DNA of 64,000 nt from Zeugodacus cucurbitae (lineage: Eukaryota > Arthropoda > Insecta > Diptera > Tephritidae), in assembly GCF_028554725.1 (NCBI RefSeq), contig NC_071668.1, positions 22,236,501 to 22,300,500 of the forward strand, written 5' to 3'. Made by a program: the position numbers and the translations under genes. Below the pieces are notes generated by a model. It was not told the origin of the DNA. It saw nothing but the letters and a program-made list of their open reading frames with translations, and ran no database searches. The first letter of the stretch is position 1. The number at the start of each line of letters is the position of its first letter. Shown here piece by piece: positions 47,836-61,935 of this stretch.

Positions 47836-50084
47836 GTGCTTTATAAAATCTATTATAGCGAATCGCTTTCAGAACTTCGCTCATAGAGAAGTTGTGGGTT
47901 CACAAACGACCAAAATCAATATTGAATTTACGGTTCGAGGCCACTTGTGTCTCTTCATTTTACATCAATATCTAATCAAGAGCCATCCAAGAAGAAGAAG
48001 AGTTACACAAATTAGTGAGAGCACTGCACAGTGGTTCAGCTTGTATGAAGGTGCGGTCATAAATACTCCCCGTTGAGATATCGCTTTGAAATTTTCACCA
48101 AAAATCTAGAAAATTATTTTAAATATATAGTAAAAAAATTGGCCCCATCGGACTACTAGGTCCTATAGCTCCCATAGAATTGTAATTGCCATTATATGGC
48201 AATCATGCGCAAAAATACTTCTCATGGTCATGGTCGCAGCGTCAAAGCTTTCAGTAAGGTTTTGTAAAAACATTTAAGAAAGCAATAAACAACCTGAACA
48301 TGATTTGTCGTTATAGTTATCCAACCCCCACATTCAACCTGTAAGAATAATATCATATCATCAGAGAAATCAGCAGTTGGGCGTTTATTCTATTCTGGGA
48401 CCTCATGAGAATAGTTGCAGAAAAGTAATTCTTGAGATTATGAAGTAAAAGACAAATTTACCCTAGAAATCATATAAAAAACTTGGAACAACGCCACAAT
48501 CAGTTTATCTATTAAATATGAAAATGGAATTTCACCAAAAAAATACAGACCAACCAATCCCTATGTTGACTACTGTCGCCTGTGCCAAATGACCTTTTTA
48601 TAAATGAATACGAATTGAGTTCCATGAAGTATTTGATATTAACAACCACTTCGAATGGAGTATTTCAGCAATTTCAAGTAATTGATGTCAACTACAATTT
48701 AATGCAGAATAAGTGCTAAAAGCGTTTAACGCCAAACACACATACGAAATGTATGAAAATCTAAAACTAAAACTAAAATACCGCAGTCAGTTGTCAAAAA
48801 CCATTTGGCGAAATGTGTAAAAAATTAAAATGAATGAGTGATAAATAGCTAATGTTAACTGTGAAACGGTTGAAAACCATAAATAAACCAAATACTTAGC
48901 AACGCACATGAAAACCAAATAACGCGAATGCCAGGGGAAAACACTAAAATATAAAAAAATAAATACGAAAATAAAAAAAAGACCAGAGAAATCACAAAAA
49001 GTAATTTACAATTTGAAGAGTTGAAGTGCGACACAAAGCCAACTAATTGAAAAATTGTGCTTTTAAGGGTCATTAAACAAACAAGGCTCGCTGCCACCAC
49101 AAGGACACAGCGCGACAGGACGACAATGTGCAGCCGAGCGTAAAAGAAATGTGACTCCAACTGGTCGCTTGTGGGTTTGTATTCACAATTTGATTGCGCT
49201 ATAAATTCGTTGACATTTTGCTGGCCTTTTTGGCCGTTGGCTAACGACATGCCACAGAATTACCGGAGGCAAATGTAGAGAGTGCCACAGATTTGCGAAA
49301 TTTACTTGCACATTAACATTTTGCAGACTTGTAAGCGGTTTTAAATTGGTATTTTGGTAAATATATATAATATATATATATATATTATAGGACATATATG
49401 TATCTAAATAGAACTCATACATTATTTGCGTGAATAATTAGTTATTTGTTGAGTATTTCTATTTTTTCCGCAAATTCTGCTTTTTTGTTTAATTTCCAAT
49501 GCATAATCATTGCTATTCGTGCATAATTAAGCATTCCAACTGCAATGCATAATAACCGCAATTTTTTGTAAGCAAATCATGCCTGTACACAAGTATTTTG
49601 CAACGGTATTAGTTCTCATGGCATAATTTAAATCAAATATGCTTAATCAATAAATTAATAACACCTTGTCTAACGTTTATGAATAAATAAAATAATTATT
49701 TGATTTTTTTGGAATAAATATTTTTTATTCCACTGTATTATATGTATTTTATATATTTTTTCAGCTTTCAATATCGAAAAAATACTGAATTTTTATAACC
49801 TGTTATGCAAAACAATATGCATATGTATAACTACAAAAAAATTTTTAATTTAATGCTGTTTAAATAAATTAGACTCTATAGAATTTCAACATAGAAGATG
49901 TGCCTCCAGCAAACGGTTACATGATAGCTCGAGTCTAATTCGAGATCTCTGGATGAAACTTTAAACTTATTAACTCATATAGCTTTATGTTATTTGAACT
50001 ACGACATCCTTACCCTGAAACAGTATTTTAAAAGCAGTGTCTTCCTCAGATTCATTCAAAACATCTTCGGAATAATATTGTAAT
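47836..50084. other. Gene-free stretch with TA repeats
   Basis: No gene recognised. (TA)n at 49361-49388. The open frame at 48855-49250 (minus) is A/T-composition driven. Confidence 0.45.
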
Positions 50085-50755
50085 AAAACAAGTAAGGAAG
50101 GGCTAAGTACGGGTGTCAACGAACATTTTGTACTCTCGCAATTTATTCATTTAATTGTATTAATATAACAAACAATTTGACTTACATATTCGGCATATAT
50201 ATGTCATAAAGTCCATTGAAAGTTTGAAAACCCTAATATTAGGTATATGGGAGCTAGGGGAAGTTATGAACCGATTTCACTAATTTTTGTCACGAAGACA
50301 TATTATGAGAAGAAATATATTCCCTCTGAATTTCTTCAAAATATCTGAGAGACTTACCAACATTTTCGATAAAAAAATTTTTCGAAGCTCTCAGGTCCTC
50401 ATATTCGATATATGGGGTCTTGAATACTTATGGCCCGGTTTCGGTGATTTTTAGAAGAACGAGGCCACTCTTTAAATGCAGTTTTTATGTAAAGTTCTGT
50501 TCCGCTATCTTCACTAGTGCTTAATTATGGTAAAGTAAACGATTAAGATCGACTTCAAAGTTCTGGTATGTGGGAAGTAGGCGTGGTTGAAACCGATTTG
50601 GACTATTTTGATCACACGTAATTCAGAAGTTAGGAAGATATTATGAACCGAATTTCGTAGAAATTGGTCGAGTAGTTTAGGAGATATGGTTTTTGACCCA
50701 TAAGTGGGCGGAACCACGCCTATTTAAAATTGTGTATACAATTTTGAGTGCAGCT
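50085..50755 (+). repeat. Hairpin-ended dispersed repeat, copy C (3' truncated)
   Basis: Begins AAACAAGTAAGGAAGGGCTA with the first hairpin altered (GTACGGGTGTCAACGAAC, stem mismatched), then ATTTTGTACTCTCGCAA. Similar to copy B over about 670 bp, then stops near 50755, so the second hairpin and GACGGACGG tract are lost. Confidence 0.75.
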
Positions 50756-51199
50756 CTTCTGTACTGAAAAAATTATTTGAAATGTTCTTATGTTAAAGTT
50801 GACTATATCCTGCGGGATAAAAAATTTAAAGAGTTTCTCTTTAATATTTTCTCTTTAATATTTTTTATTTGGCAATAATTATTTACCTTAGTTTTGCATT
50901 TTTGAGACAGTTTCTTATATTTTGAAGAAACATTATTGTCTAATTCCAAAACCGATCTATCGGCATGACTTAATCCACTTTTATGCGCTTAGGCAGTGTA
51001 AGTGAAAGTTGTATTCACTATTTTCCTGTGTGTGAGTATAAAGATTTATTAAGTAACGACTACCTAAATTCCATTCATTTGCAGTTTCAAAGAATTATAT
51101 TTTGTGAAACAACCCTCTCAATATACCATATACATTACTTACGCCAAAATCCAGAAACTTACCAAAATTCGTAAAATGATCTCATTTATTACTCTTGAA
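50756..51199. other. Gene-free stretch
   Basis: AT-rich; nothing recognised. Confidence 0.4.
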
Positions 51200-51560
51200 T
51201 TTTAGCGCTGGACGACAATGGACGTCTCGCAAGTTCGGTAAACTCTAATTAACAAAGAGAACCTGCTCGATTGTTAAATCCTTTTTGCCCATAGTGGAAC
51301 TCAAGAGGTCGGCTGAACTTCTGGCTCTTAAAAATATTCACCTTACCTCAATAATGAGTAATTTCCTCCTCCACTGTCCAGAGTTCGCAAGACTGAGGTT
51401 GAAACATCTCGATAGATATACCTTTGCCGAACCAAGCAAACTGACTGGACTGGACACTAGCTACCTCATAAGATTTATGGTAGGCTCAAAACGCTTCGGC
51501 CATAACCAAGGGTAATTTTTTGCGATCAATAGGAGTATATTTGGCATCGCAATGGACAGG
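51200..51560 (+). pseudogene. Non-LTR ORF2 C-terminal fragment
   Basis: Plus-strand frame at 51285-51515 includes FLLHCPEFARLRLKHLDRY then FAEPSKLTGLDTSYLIRFM, the same C-terminal finger and tail as in 39575-40010 (FGEPSEVTGIDISRL). The upstream LTGHC part is not readable. Its 3' flank to about 51640 ends in CTAATTTAACCTACTTAAC, resembling the CCTAACCTAA-type tail of such elements. Confidence 0.65.
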
Positions 51561-54089
51561 AGCCTTAAGCTTTCCAAGTGGGTTCCTTCTCAATATATGT
51601 CGCGAGTGTCAGCCCCTGAACATAATCTAATTTAACCTACTTAACATCGTCACTTTAATGGCCATATATATAAATCAGTTCACACCTTTTTATGGTAGTT
51701 AAAGGATATTTTCGACCGCTCTAGTCTGCTTTCAATGTCAAATCATAATTTGTTGATAATGTATAAGATAATAGATTTATTTTTGTATATAATATTTTGA
51801 ACCAAATTCTGTACCAAAATCTTTGGGTTTACATTTTCCCGATAATTTTGGAAATATTACACACTCATCCCAAATTTTCGAGATAACCCATATAGAAACC
51901 TATTTCATCAGACTTTCCTCGACATCCGTCCTTCCTTTACATCCGTCAAATTATAACCCCGTCTTGTTTGAAACAATTTCCTGATTGAGATGATTAACGT
52001 GGAGCATGAAGACGGTGAAGTTCTAATTTCTCACTAAGTTAATTCTAGGTAACTTTATGAATATATGCGATATGTGAATTAAATTACTTACACTTTGTCA
52101 AATATTGTACCAGCCACGGGAACTTCTTTTCTTTTTTTGGGATGCAATTGTCTATCCCGAATGATTATAAGTCTCTCTCTCTTTCTATCACTTTATTTAT
52201 ATTCCTATCTCTCTCCTCATCTACATATATTATCACCTACTGGAATGGAGGACTTTCAGTACTGTAGTATAGCTACTACTTTTCGAGCAATCGGCAGTTC
52301 CTTTATATAAAATAGATAAATATGAAATGGCTGTGAATCCCTGTATCTTCTTCTAGACTTTCGAATGCTTTCTCCACCAGCGAATATTCATTCTCCCGCC
52401 TTTAACACGCAGATTTTTGTAGCTATCAGAGCAGAATTTACCGCTATTGCATTAAATACGGTTCATCACATCCACCGTAATGCCAAAGGTGTAAACGCCA
52501 ACTGCTATTATTATAATTAGTCGCACAAGGTAAAAAGAAAATATGCGTTGATTAATTCAGTTTCGGCAATTTCTGCTGTCTTGTACAAGTCCGTTAATTA
52601 AAACACCCTCAAGCGCTGCTAGCATTATTCTAATTAAATGTATGTATGTATGTATGTGCGAGTATTTGCTTGCTTATTGAAGCCAACAGCAGCAGCCAAC
52701 TCACTTGTTTGTCCATCAACTGTACGCGCAGTCAATCAAACAAAAGTCAAAACAATTAGTCAATAATCATAACGGAATTTGCGCGATAGGTAAACTATTT
52801 ACATTCAAACATTGGCAAATGTTGACTTCTGGAGAGCAAATACAGACGGCGCCTATATATATATATATATACCTATATATACATAGCGTACAAGATGTTT
52901 GGTTATGGCTAGAAGTCAAATACGAATTATATTTACATTAGCTTTAAGACATATGGGTATTTATATGAGTATACCGGGATGCAATATCCCTCAAGAATTC
53001 CTATGAACATGCATACATATATGGATTGTCTGATTGTATTGTATTATAATAATAACACTGGGTATTTACACCTTTGATTGTTGTTCAGCGGACCTTACGG
53101 GGTGTTTGTTCAGTTATATGCATCGATCTTATCCGACATTTTTAAAGAATCGACTTATTCTCTTTTTATAAGAGGTCCCTTCAGAATATACTTTTAACTC
53201 GGTCTGAAGAAATATATTAGATAAAAGCTCTTATAAGCTTAGATGATAAACTACGTATCTAGTAGGACCGGAAAATACCAGTCGCACCTATTGTATAAAA
53301 GAATTCCATTTTCTAAGTATTCTGCTAAATTGCCAGCTTTATAAAGGGAAATCTTAATTCGAAACTGTTGTTTAGATTGTCTCAGTAAGCTTCGGTATTA
53401 ACGGAAGATTACTAATTCTTTGGTTCCCCAAATAATTTTGAGGAATATTGACGATTTTACAGTCCTTGGCTGGATAAGGAGGGGTCTGTTCCGATCACCT
53501 AGAACCGAGTATCATGGGAACGAGGTTAGCAAGTCGTCTAGTCCATTTTAACCTTTATGTATTATTTTGAAAATTCTGACGATCTTTCCCCGGCCTGATG
53601 TACTATTTTTCTGGTTCTCCCTTTCTTTCATCTCATCTCAGGGCTTCACCAATATTCTGTATTGTCAGTTTCTTGTCATTCCGTTAAAAGTTCTATTTGT
53701 CGTCTGTGATTCCTTTCACTAATTGTCCATTTTTATAACGGCAAGACGAGAGAGACAGCCTACTTTTTTGATGTGAGATCAGTTATCGTGTTACTGAGCT
53801 TTCATGTAATTTTATTGAAACCTCCTTTCGCTTTCTACTACTTTTTTTAAAAACATTTTAAGCCGTCGTTATCACACAAATATGATAAGCTCACTCACTC
53901 TCTTTACATGTCGTCAACAAAGTTATATGCTCTCTCCTTCTTCTATACCCCTTTACGCTAATGGTTACTTTCTGTTGGTATAAGAGATTTGAAGATTCAT
54001 AATGAGAGTTTAGAAACGAACCTGTATAGTCAGAAACAGGCACTCTGACTACTCCTTGTGGTCACAGCATAATATCGAATGTAAAGAAC
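51561..54089. other. Gene-free stretch with ATGT and TA repeats
   Basis: No gene recognised. (ATGT)n at 52638-52657 and (TA)n at 52853-52870. Confidence 0.45.
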
Positions 54090-54643
54090 AAACAATATCA
54101 GCCTTGAAATTCAACGCAGAATCACTCTTGTCAACAGGTACTACTATGGACTGAGTAGGCAATTGAAAAGTAAAGTCCTCTCTCGACGAACAAAAACTAA
54201 ACTCTACAAGTCCTTATTCATTTCCCGTCCTCCGTTGAGACGGAACTATGAGTTTTCGAGAAAAAAGTTTTGCGGAAGATTTATGGTCCCTTAAACATTG
54301 GCAACGACGAATACCGCAGACGATGGAACGATGAGCTGTATATGTTATTCGACGACATAGGCATAGTCCAACGAATAAAAAACAGTGGCTACGCTGGCTG
54401 GGTCATGTTGTTCGAATGGACGAAAATGCTCCAGCTCTGAAAGTGTTCGATGCAGTACCCGCTGGTGGAAGCCGAGGAAGAGGTATGCCTCCACTTCGAT
54501 AGAAGGATCAAGTGGAGAAGGACCTGTCTTCACTTGGTATTACCAATTGGCGCCAAACTGCCAAAAGGAGAGATGCGTGGCGCGCTGTTGTGTACTCGGC
54601 TATAACCGCATAAGCGTTGTTTACGCCAGTCAAGAAGAAGACA
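54090..54643 (+). mobile_element. RTE fragment, 3' end
   Basis: Sense match to RTE positions about 5144-5715, in the same orientation as the full-length element and close to it in sequence. It ends ACGCCAGTCAAGAAGAAG, the RTE 3' tail. A deletion of about 30-40 bp (around the LLYGAEAWT codons) and single-base indels break the ORF. 5' truncated at about 54090. Confidence 0.83.
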
Positions 54644-56506
54644 AATTTGCAACCAACATCAAGAAGAACTCAAAAGTTAAGATAAAAAGGATCTCTCCCC
54701 CACTTACTCTCTTTCTCTCTCACACACTCCCTCTCTCTTCATAATATAATTCGTATCAGACCTTCGCTTATAAGATAGACACTCTATTACTTCCACAGTT
54801 TTTTATCCATTCTTCAGCTTTATTGAACGCTCTCCATACCCGCTTCCTCTCCAAGATCTACGCATATTTATTAGAGGAAATAAGGTGTGCGAAATTATTG
54901 GCAAGAATTACAACAACAATCCGTGCAGGCATTTATTCATTGAAATCGACCAGCACATCATCAACAGGAACAACGACATAAAAAATAGGGCCAACGCCGC
55001 CATTGACACGCCATTACCGGCCGCATTGATAACTAAGTACTGCAAAGTCAACCGGAAGGCCGTGCCATCACACGCACCGCTATTGTTGCCAATAGAATGC
55101 CATTAAGATCTTCATCAGCAGAGAAACCGACGACGCCGTCTTCGTCCACACCAACAGCATTCTCTTCATCATCATCATTATCGTCTTCATCACCTTCGCC
55201 GACGTTGATGGCTCATCATTTACGCTATCAATGCAATTTCATGAATATTTTAAAAGCTTCAACCGGCCGGAGGAAAGAGGGGTCTAATAGTATATGTATA
55301 TGTAGCGCGTATAATGGAAAAAGCACGTCGACTGGCTGCGAAAGATATCCGACCCAACAACATAAGCCACGAACCGAAAAAAACAACAAAAAATGAACAA
55401 CAATAAAAAGTTTTTAAGCGCGAAGGCAAATAATACTCGTTTACTCGCAGCACTCCAAATACGACAATAAATGGGGTTGTGATTCGTTTTTCGCAGCTCA
55501 AACAAAAGACAGATTTCTAAGAAAATAGTCTTAAATCGTTATGTAAATAAAATAAAGTATGCCTTTGTATGCGCTTATCCCACCAACCCCACGCATCTCT
55601 CACCCCTCGACAGCCTATACTCGTGCACTTCGGCAACACATTATCGTCGTAAGCCAAACCAATTTCACTTTGGTACATTCCACACTCCTCTGAGAGGATA
55701 CGATTGCGGCTTATTCCCAGCAAATTGAAACTTAACCGTTATTCACGGGTGAAAGGTTGAAAAATTAAGGGTGCGGCAGCGCAACTTTTTTCACCACTTT
55801 TTGCTTCACTTTTTGCGCTCAAACACAAAAAACTCAAAGGCATGGAAAATTGTTTTCGAATCGAATGACATCAATATAACGGCTTATGCCAAGTAGTATA
55901 TTCTTTATATATACTTATGCACGCAAATCGGCCTGACGGTCTTCGCGTTGCCATTGCACTCCTTTTTGCGGCGCCACACATTTGTTGTTGGTTTTGTGAC
56001 AATTTGAGAAACCTTTTTAGTTGAATTGAAAATTTGTTTATCTGCCACTCACTGTCACCCATCTCAATGGCTTGGCAATCATCTGAGTTCTTTATATGTG
56101 TGTGTGGGTGCAACTTTCAATGTGAAATGTGGTTGTTGAGTGGAAAAAAAGACAATCGTCCGCAAATGTCATCTCAAACAATGACACCCTTTTTGTCTCG
56201 TTGTCTCGCTTTTGTTGTTACAAGTTAATAAATAAGACTCTTGAATGCTGATGGCCGCAATGTTACCTATACAAATAAATATTCCGCAATTTATATTCAT
56301 ATCTTAGTTTACACATTATATTCCTCTTCGAGATTTATTCCTTATCGCATCTGGAGATGGAAAATATAAAAGAATGAGTTTAGAGTTTCAATGAACCAAG
56401 TGAGAAAGTTCGAATTCAATTTTTAAAAATTTGGAGAAGTGTATCTTCTTTTAGAATATTAGCGAAAATTATAACCGAGTTTAAAACCTGATTAGCTTGT
56501 AAAGGG
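54644..56506. other. Gene-free stretch
   Basis: No gene recognised. TCA/CAT-rich sequence at 55160-55195 gives serine-rich open frames. CT repeats at 54695-54740. Confidence 0.45.
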
Positions 56507-57125
56507 TTTTTCAATAAGAGCGCTTTTTTAAATAAAACAAAAACCGTTTGGGATATAAATGAAATTCGTTATCCCTATGAAAGTACATTCGATGTCTTTA
56601 TGTATGGAATTCCAAAAATTTTGCATAGCCACCACGGTCACGATTGCAGAAGACCTCTGGACCGAATTTTCGACGAAATGTTTTGAAGCATAATTCGACC
56701 GAAACTGCTGCAATTTCACATTCGATATTCGTACGAAGATCATCAATCGTCGCTTATTGAGCGGTTGCGATTCCCATTCACAGTCATTAAGATCTTCATC
56801 AGCCATTTACAGTAACCGCACCAAACAGTATTTTTTTCGGGATGCAATGGTGACTCCTGGTGTATATGTGGATTGTACTGCCTGACCAATTACGTTTATT
56901 GGCGAAGCCATTCAGGCAGAAATGAGCCTCATCGCTGAAGATGATTTTTCAATGGAAATCCCTTCTCAAAGCTGAGACCACTGACTCCGAAATTCGGTAG
57001 GTAGATCGTATATCTTACCATAATGAAATAATAAACCTTACTGAAGAGAAATGTCAAAAGGGCGGGAAAATACATGGCGCCGTTTGCTGTCCCCATCGGT
57101 CTACTTTTGTAGCTACCCTATTGAA
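56507..57125 (-). mobile_element. Internally deleted mariner element
   Basis: Minus-strand reading contains IFSDEAHFCLNGFANKRNW, close to the mariner consensus SDEAHFWLNGYVNKQN with its second catalytic aspartate, and just downstream CIPKKILFGAVTVNG (compare HPEKTTVWCGLW ... TVNG), showing a deletion between them. The 3' part is degenerate. Ends share TTTTCAATA in inverse orientation (GGGTTTTTCAATAAG at about 56506 and CTATTGAAAAC near 57117-57127), then diverge. Without a full transposase it is non-autonomous. Total about 620 bp against about 1.3 kb for an intact mariner. Confidence 0.72.
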
Positions 57126-60100
57126 AACGACTTTACTACAGTGAAAAGTTAATTTCATTCAGATATTTCCGGAGTATCCACGCATATCGATATATATAAA
57201 CAGAGAAAGTCAACTGGTAAGACAAAGAGCCTTCGGAAGCGCCATCTAGCTTGATTTTACTTGATTTTCACACAACAGCAGAAAAAAATTACGTTATGAG
57301 ATGTTTCCCAGTTTGGTGGACATAGTTCTACGAGACTTGTTCTAGAAAGTAAGGCCCATGACCATTTTTAAAACTAATTGAACCAAATTTAGTGTAGCTT
57401 AATTAACGACAAAATTATATTGTTCAATGTAAATATGTATTTCATTTCAGATAATAAAGCAATACCCACATTCTTCGTCAACACATTTCGAAATATTGAA
57501 CTATTTGCGAAAAAAGGATTTCATCACTAACAGATTACCTGCGATACATACAATCAGTATTAAAAATGGATCTTCTCTTCAGCACACCATAAATACCTTT
57601 CAAATACATGAAAATCATATCATACATGAAAACCTAGAATTGAAGTCTAGACCGGTGAGTAAATAGCACAATAATATAAACTTTGATCCCTGCAAATCGC
57701 CTAAAGATGATATCCGACAAATCTCCTTAAACTTTGTATAATGTTTACGACTCGAACTTGAACTTGAACCGGTCTACCGGATTAATATACAATATAGAGT
57801 TCGAATTTCTTCATATTTTCGTGTTTTCACATTGTTCTCAAATCTGTTGAATATTTTCTTCCCAAATCACTTTTAAAAACAAGAAATCAGTTCTGAATAT
57901 ATAAATTATAAGCTTACACATATAATTATGAACTAAACTATAATATTTTAGATCTAGCAGCTTGAAACATGTATATTACTTGAGCTCCATATTTCATACC
58001 CTAAACACAATTTCAATCGCTCAAATTTAATATTTTTTTATCAAAATGAAAAAATAATGACCACGATTAAAATTTACAAGAAAAAAGGAAACACTTTAAA
58101 ATTTAATAAAAAATTTAATCACTTATGGCTAAAATACTTAAGGGATAACTTTCTTTAACACCTTGGGTGTGAACACATTTAGTAATATTTTAAATTTATT
58201 CGGTTGGTCGTCTAAGACCTTGATGAATTATTTCTTTGTTATTGTTTCCTTCTTAATTTCAGTTCCGTAAAATTTGTTTAATGTCCTTATATTTAGATCG
58301 GATTGAGTTTTCTTGAAAAATAATAAATTAACTTCAAACGGCTAACAAAGAGATTCTAAAAAATTGAATTATATGACTAAGAAGCGACTTAGGCTGGACG
58401 AGAATTCCTTTATGTAATTCCAAGAATTTAAAACAAAAAAAATAAGATTTCTTCACATAATATCAAAAATATAAGCATGAGCTCAAAGTCATCTCTCTCT
58501 ATCTTTCTCTCTTCAGAACTCAATAGTTATTAAATACACTCAGGCCCGTTACGAATCTGAAATTACTTAATAAGCAAACAGTCTGCAATAACTGTACTAT
58601 GTAACGATCTATGCACTCTGTGTTTAGGCAATATCTGCTTATTTAAAAGAAGTAATCGGTCAATTTCATACTTAAAGTACTCATTAACATAATCTGAACA
58701 TCACCAAATATAATACGCTATACCCTTGCTCTCTTCCGCACTCTCTCATGACTCACACCAAAACAATTCACTAATGCTTCTTCATTTACCGCTACTTTTA
58801 AGAGACAACTACAATACAAAATTGCAAAACAACTAAAAAAATACAATTACAGACATGAAACTGAGAGTGAGTAAACAATAAAAAAGTGTATACAATGTAG
58901 CGTTTGACTTTTAACCTCCGTCCACGACACGCACTTGTTGACTTAATTTCCTGCTAATTGCTTTGTTATTTTTTCGCACCTCGCACTCACACAGACAAAG
59001 TAAACGCTGCGTATCTGTCAGCGTGACTCCCACCACTCGCCGGCTTTTGGCACATTAACACCTTTCTTAATTCTTTTCACAGTTTAAATGAGTTGTGTAG
59101 GTGTGTGTGACTGTACGGGTGTGGGGTAGAGTACGAAAACTGCCCGTCACTCCTTCTATCTTTTTTTTGTACTACTTGTAGTGCTGCTAGATTGCTAGTT
59201 TCCTATATTTAGACGAACGCTTAATACTCGTGCAATTATTGTTGTTGGTGTTGTATGTATATATGTCAAAATAGTCGTGAAGCAAAAAGTCATGACCGCA
59301 CACGCTCTCCAACGCTTTTGTGATGAGTCACGCAATCACTTAAGCTTTATCCCGCAAATGTTTCTTTGGACACGTTAATGAAGTGTTGTCAAATACGTTG
59401 ACGTGGCTTTTGTGTAACGGTCAACAACGGTAAATGTTTGTGTTAAATGCACGTACACGCTGTGGTTGTAGCGCGCAATAAACCTGGCAGGTAACCCACC
59501 CAGCACAGCGTTCAAAATATTTCGACTCAGCCTATTTAACGCCCAAAAAATATATGTTTTCAAACACTCCTTAAATAGTTGCGATTTATTCGGTCACTTT
59601 TTTGACTTCGCTCTCTATCCTTTCACTTATACAAATATTTCTCTTTTTCGTGTTAAATATAATGGTCACGCAACAGCTTATCTTAATTGGGATCTTGTAA
59701 TATTTACAGTAATATTTATAACGGTACTTTATGGATTATAAGTCAACACGCATTTTGGCAAAAATGTTTTAAATGGTCTAATGTCACATTGTCAAATGAA
59801 TTAGTGTGAAGAATAGGGGTTTGACATGAAAAGACTGTTGTTCGAACTTCAACCATGAAAATATGTCAAATGGAGTGACAGACCTCTACCCGATATAAAT
59901 TCGTGATGATCCATTAATCTATAATACTCCTCCGAGCTTTATAAATCCGATGGATATTGTTTGGCAAATGGTTGCAATGAGACTATTAAACCGCCCACAA
60001 AACCATAATAGATACACATAACTATTTTGACATTACTATTGAGCTCAAGCATAAGACAAATCTCTCTGAAATCAACACTTGCCGGTCAATGGAACATATT

Positions 60101-61935
60101 ATAACAGGATCAATATCTCTATGGTTGGATTCATGCTAGATCAGTATAATGATTAGTATAAAAATAATAGAAGTTGGTTAAAAAAATGAATGAGATAAGT
60201 CCAGATACTTGCTTTTATATAATGCATATTCTGATTTCCGTCTCTCTCCAGTAAAAATTGCCATAACTTAATGGTACCAAGTTTGTATGTTATTTGTGAG
60301 ATAAAGTTGGCTGAAGACAATATAGGGCATAATCGGTCGAGAAATTACCGAGTTCAGATAGGTTGTGCCTTAGCCTAGTAACAGATCTTAACTATGAGAA
60401 CACATTTTCGATTAAACAGTATAAATATTTAGAATTTAAACACAAGAGAGAGTATAGAGGAAGCTTTGATGTTTACGAAAATATCATTTATCATTTTTAC
60501 CAGGTTTTATTGGTTCGACCTCTTGCTAGACTTTTTATCGTTTCTAAAATTAACCAATATATATAGTACATATAAACATAAAATCTGAAGGAAATTTGAA
60601 ATTTCTTGTGATCTTAAAATCTCCTTCTGAAATTTCTTAACCATAAGCTTTACAGGAGTCAATGAAGAAAACACTCCTCCTATCCTATATCTTCCTTTAG
60701 AGTATGCAAATTAAAGTCTTCTTTCAACTTAAATATATCTCCATAATAATATTTTTACGTTTACTTACATTATACTATTCAAATTAAGCTCCGCTGCCGG
60801 CGCTTTTACGCTAATTATCTGTTTATGGTAATGCAAATCGCACGACAATGAGCAAACTCGCTCAAAGAGTTAAGTTCAGCGCTACGCATTGATGTCAGCA
60901 GTCACACGATAAGCAGCTTTATGACGAACTCACTACTTATACTGAACAACTGAATATACTGACGTTAAATTAATTTGCTGCTTGCCCAAGGGAGCTTTAT
61001 TGCTATTCCATGCCATTTAAGTTTCACTGAAAGAGTGTATGGGCAGAAGTTTACCCCAAACTTACAGTGAAAGTTTCATTAACCTCAGGCGACGGGAATT
61101 GGTTTGTAGAATTTGAGTTCGAAAACTCAAATACAAGAAATATCATAATACATTATATATAAGTAGACACTTAGAGAGTACAGTGGTCTTTCGAAAAAAA
61201 AAAAATATTTCACTCAAATACTACTTTTGTATCCGCTCATCATTAAAATATGTAAGTTGCACAGTTGGTTTTCCGTAAAAACCCACATCAATGCTATAAT
61301 TGGTTCGCCTGAGAACCTTCATGTAACCTTCTCACTTTAAGTGTTACAGCAAAAAGTTTTAGTCCAAAGAAGAGTACCTCTGACTGACCCAGCGACTTAT
61401 TTTATATGTAGACCGCTGGGGAATAGCTGAGACCAATTCATAACGACAATTGATCCTTCCTGACACTATGCTTAGATTTAATGCCATGTTATTGTCCTCC
61501 GAACTGACCTTTGATCCCTTCCTGTCACTACTATTTAGAGAACTGAGAAGAACATACTGCACCAATTACTGCAGAAAGTAGTTGAAAATTGGACCTCTCG
61601 GCTAGATTTTATTCGAGCCATTCTCGATCTCCACCTAAGACTCGGAATTTGAACCAGGTTATTAATATACAAATTGTATATTCCCACAGGCCTCTTAAGG
61701 CGGATGAAAATAATAAAAACATAATTTAAATTTCAATACAAAAATATATATTTTTTAGGTAGAATTTTTAGGTATTACAAAATTCTTAACGCATTCAAAA
61801 GTTGCAAAACATTATTTTTTTCAATTAACATACTAAGCTTAGTACCAAACATGTAATTCCGCAATTAAATTTTGTGTTTATGACGATTACTTATCAACGC
61901 GTTCACTCCGCGTAACTGACAGTTGTTTGACAAGT
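57126..61935. other. Gene-free stretch of 4.8 kb
   Basis: AT-rich; no gene, RNA gene or recognisable transposon. A possible AATAAA signal for the minus-strand ELL-like gene lies at 61608-61613, about 325 bp past its stop codon. Confidence 0.4.

Noticed and set aside
47894..48076. 60-codon plus-strand frame near the RNase H remnant
   Set aside because: Short, no motif, opposite strand to the adjacent retroelement remnant.
55097..55396. 99-codon serine/proline-rich frame
   Set aside because: Translation of a TCA/CAT simple repeat.
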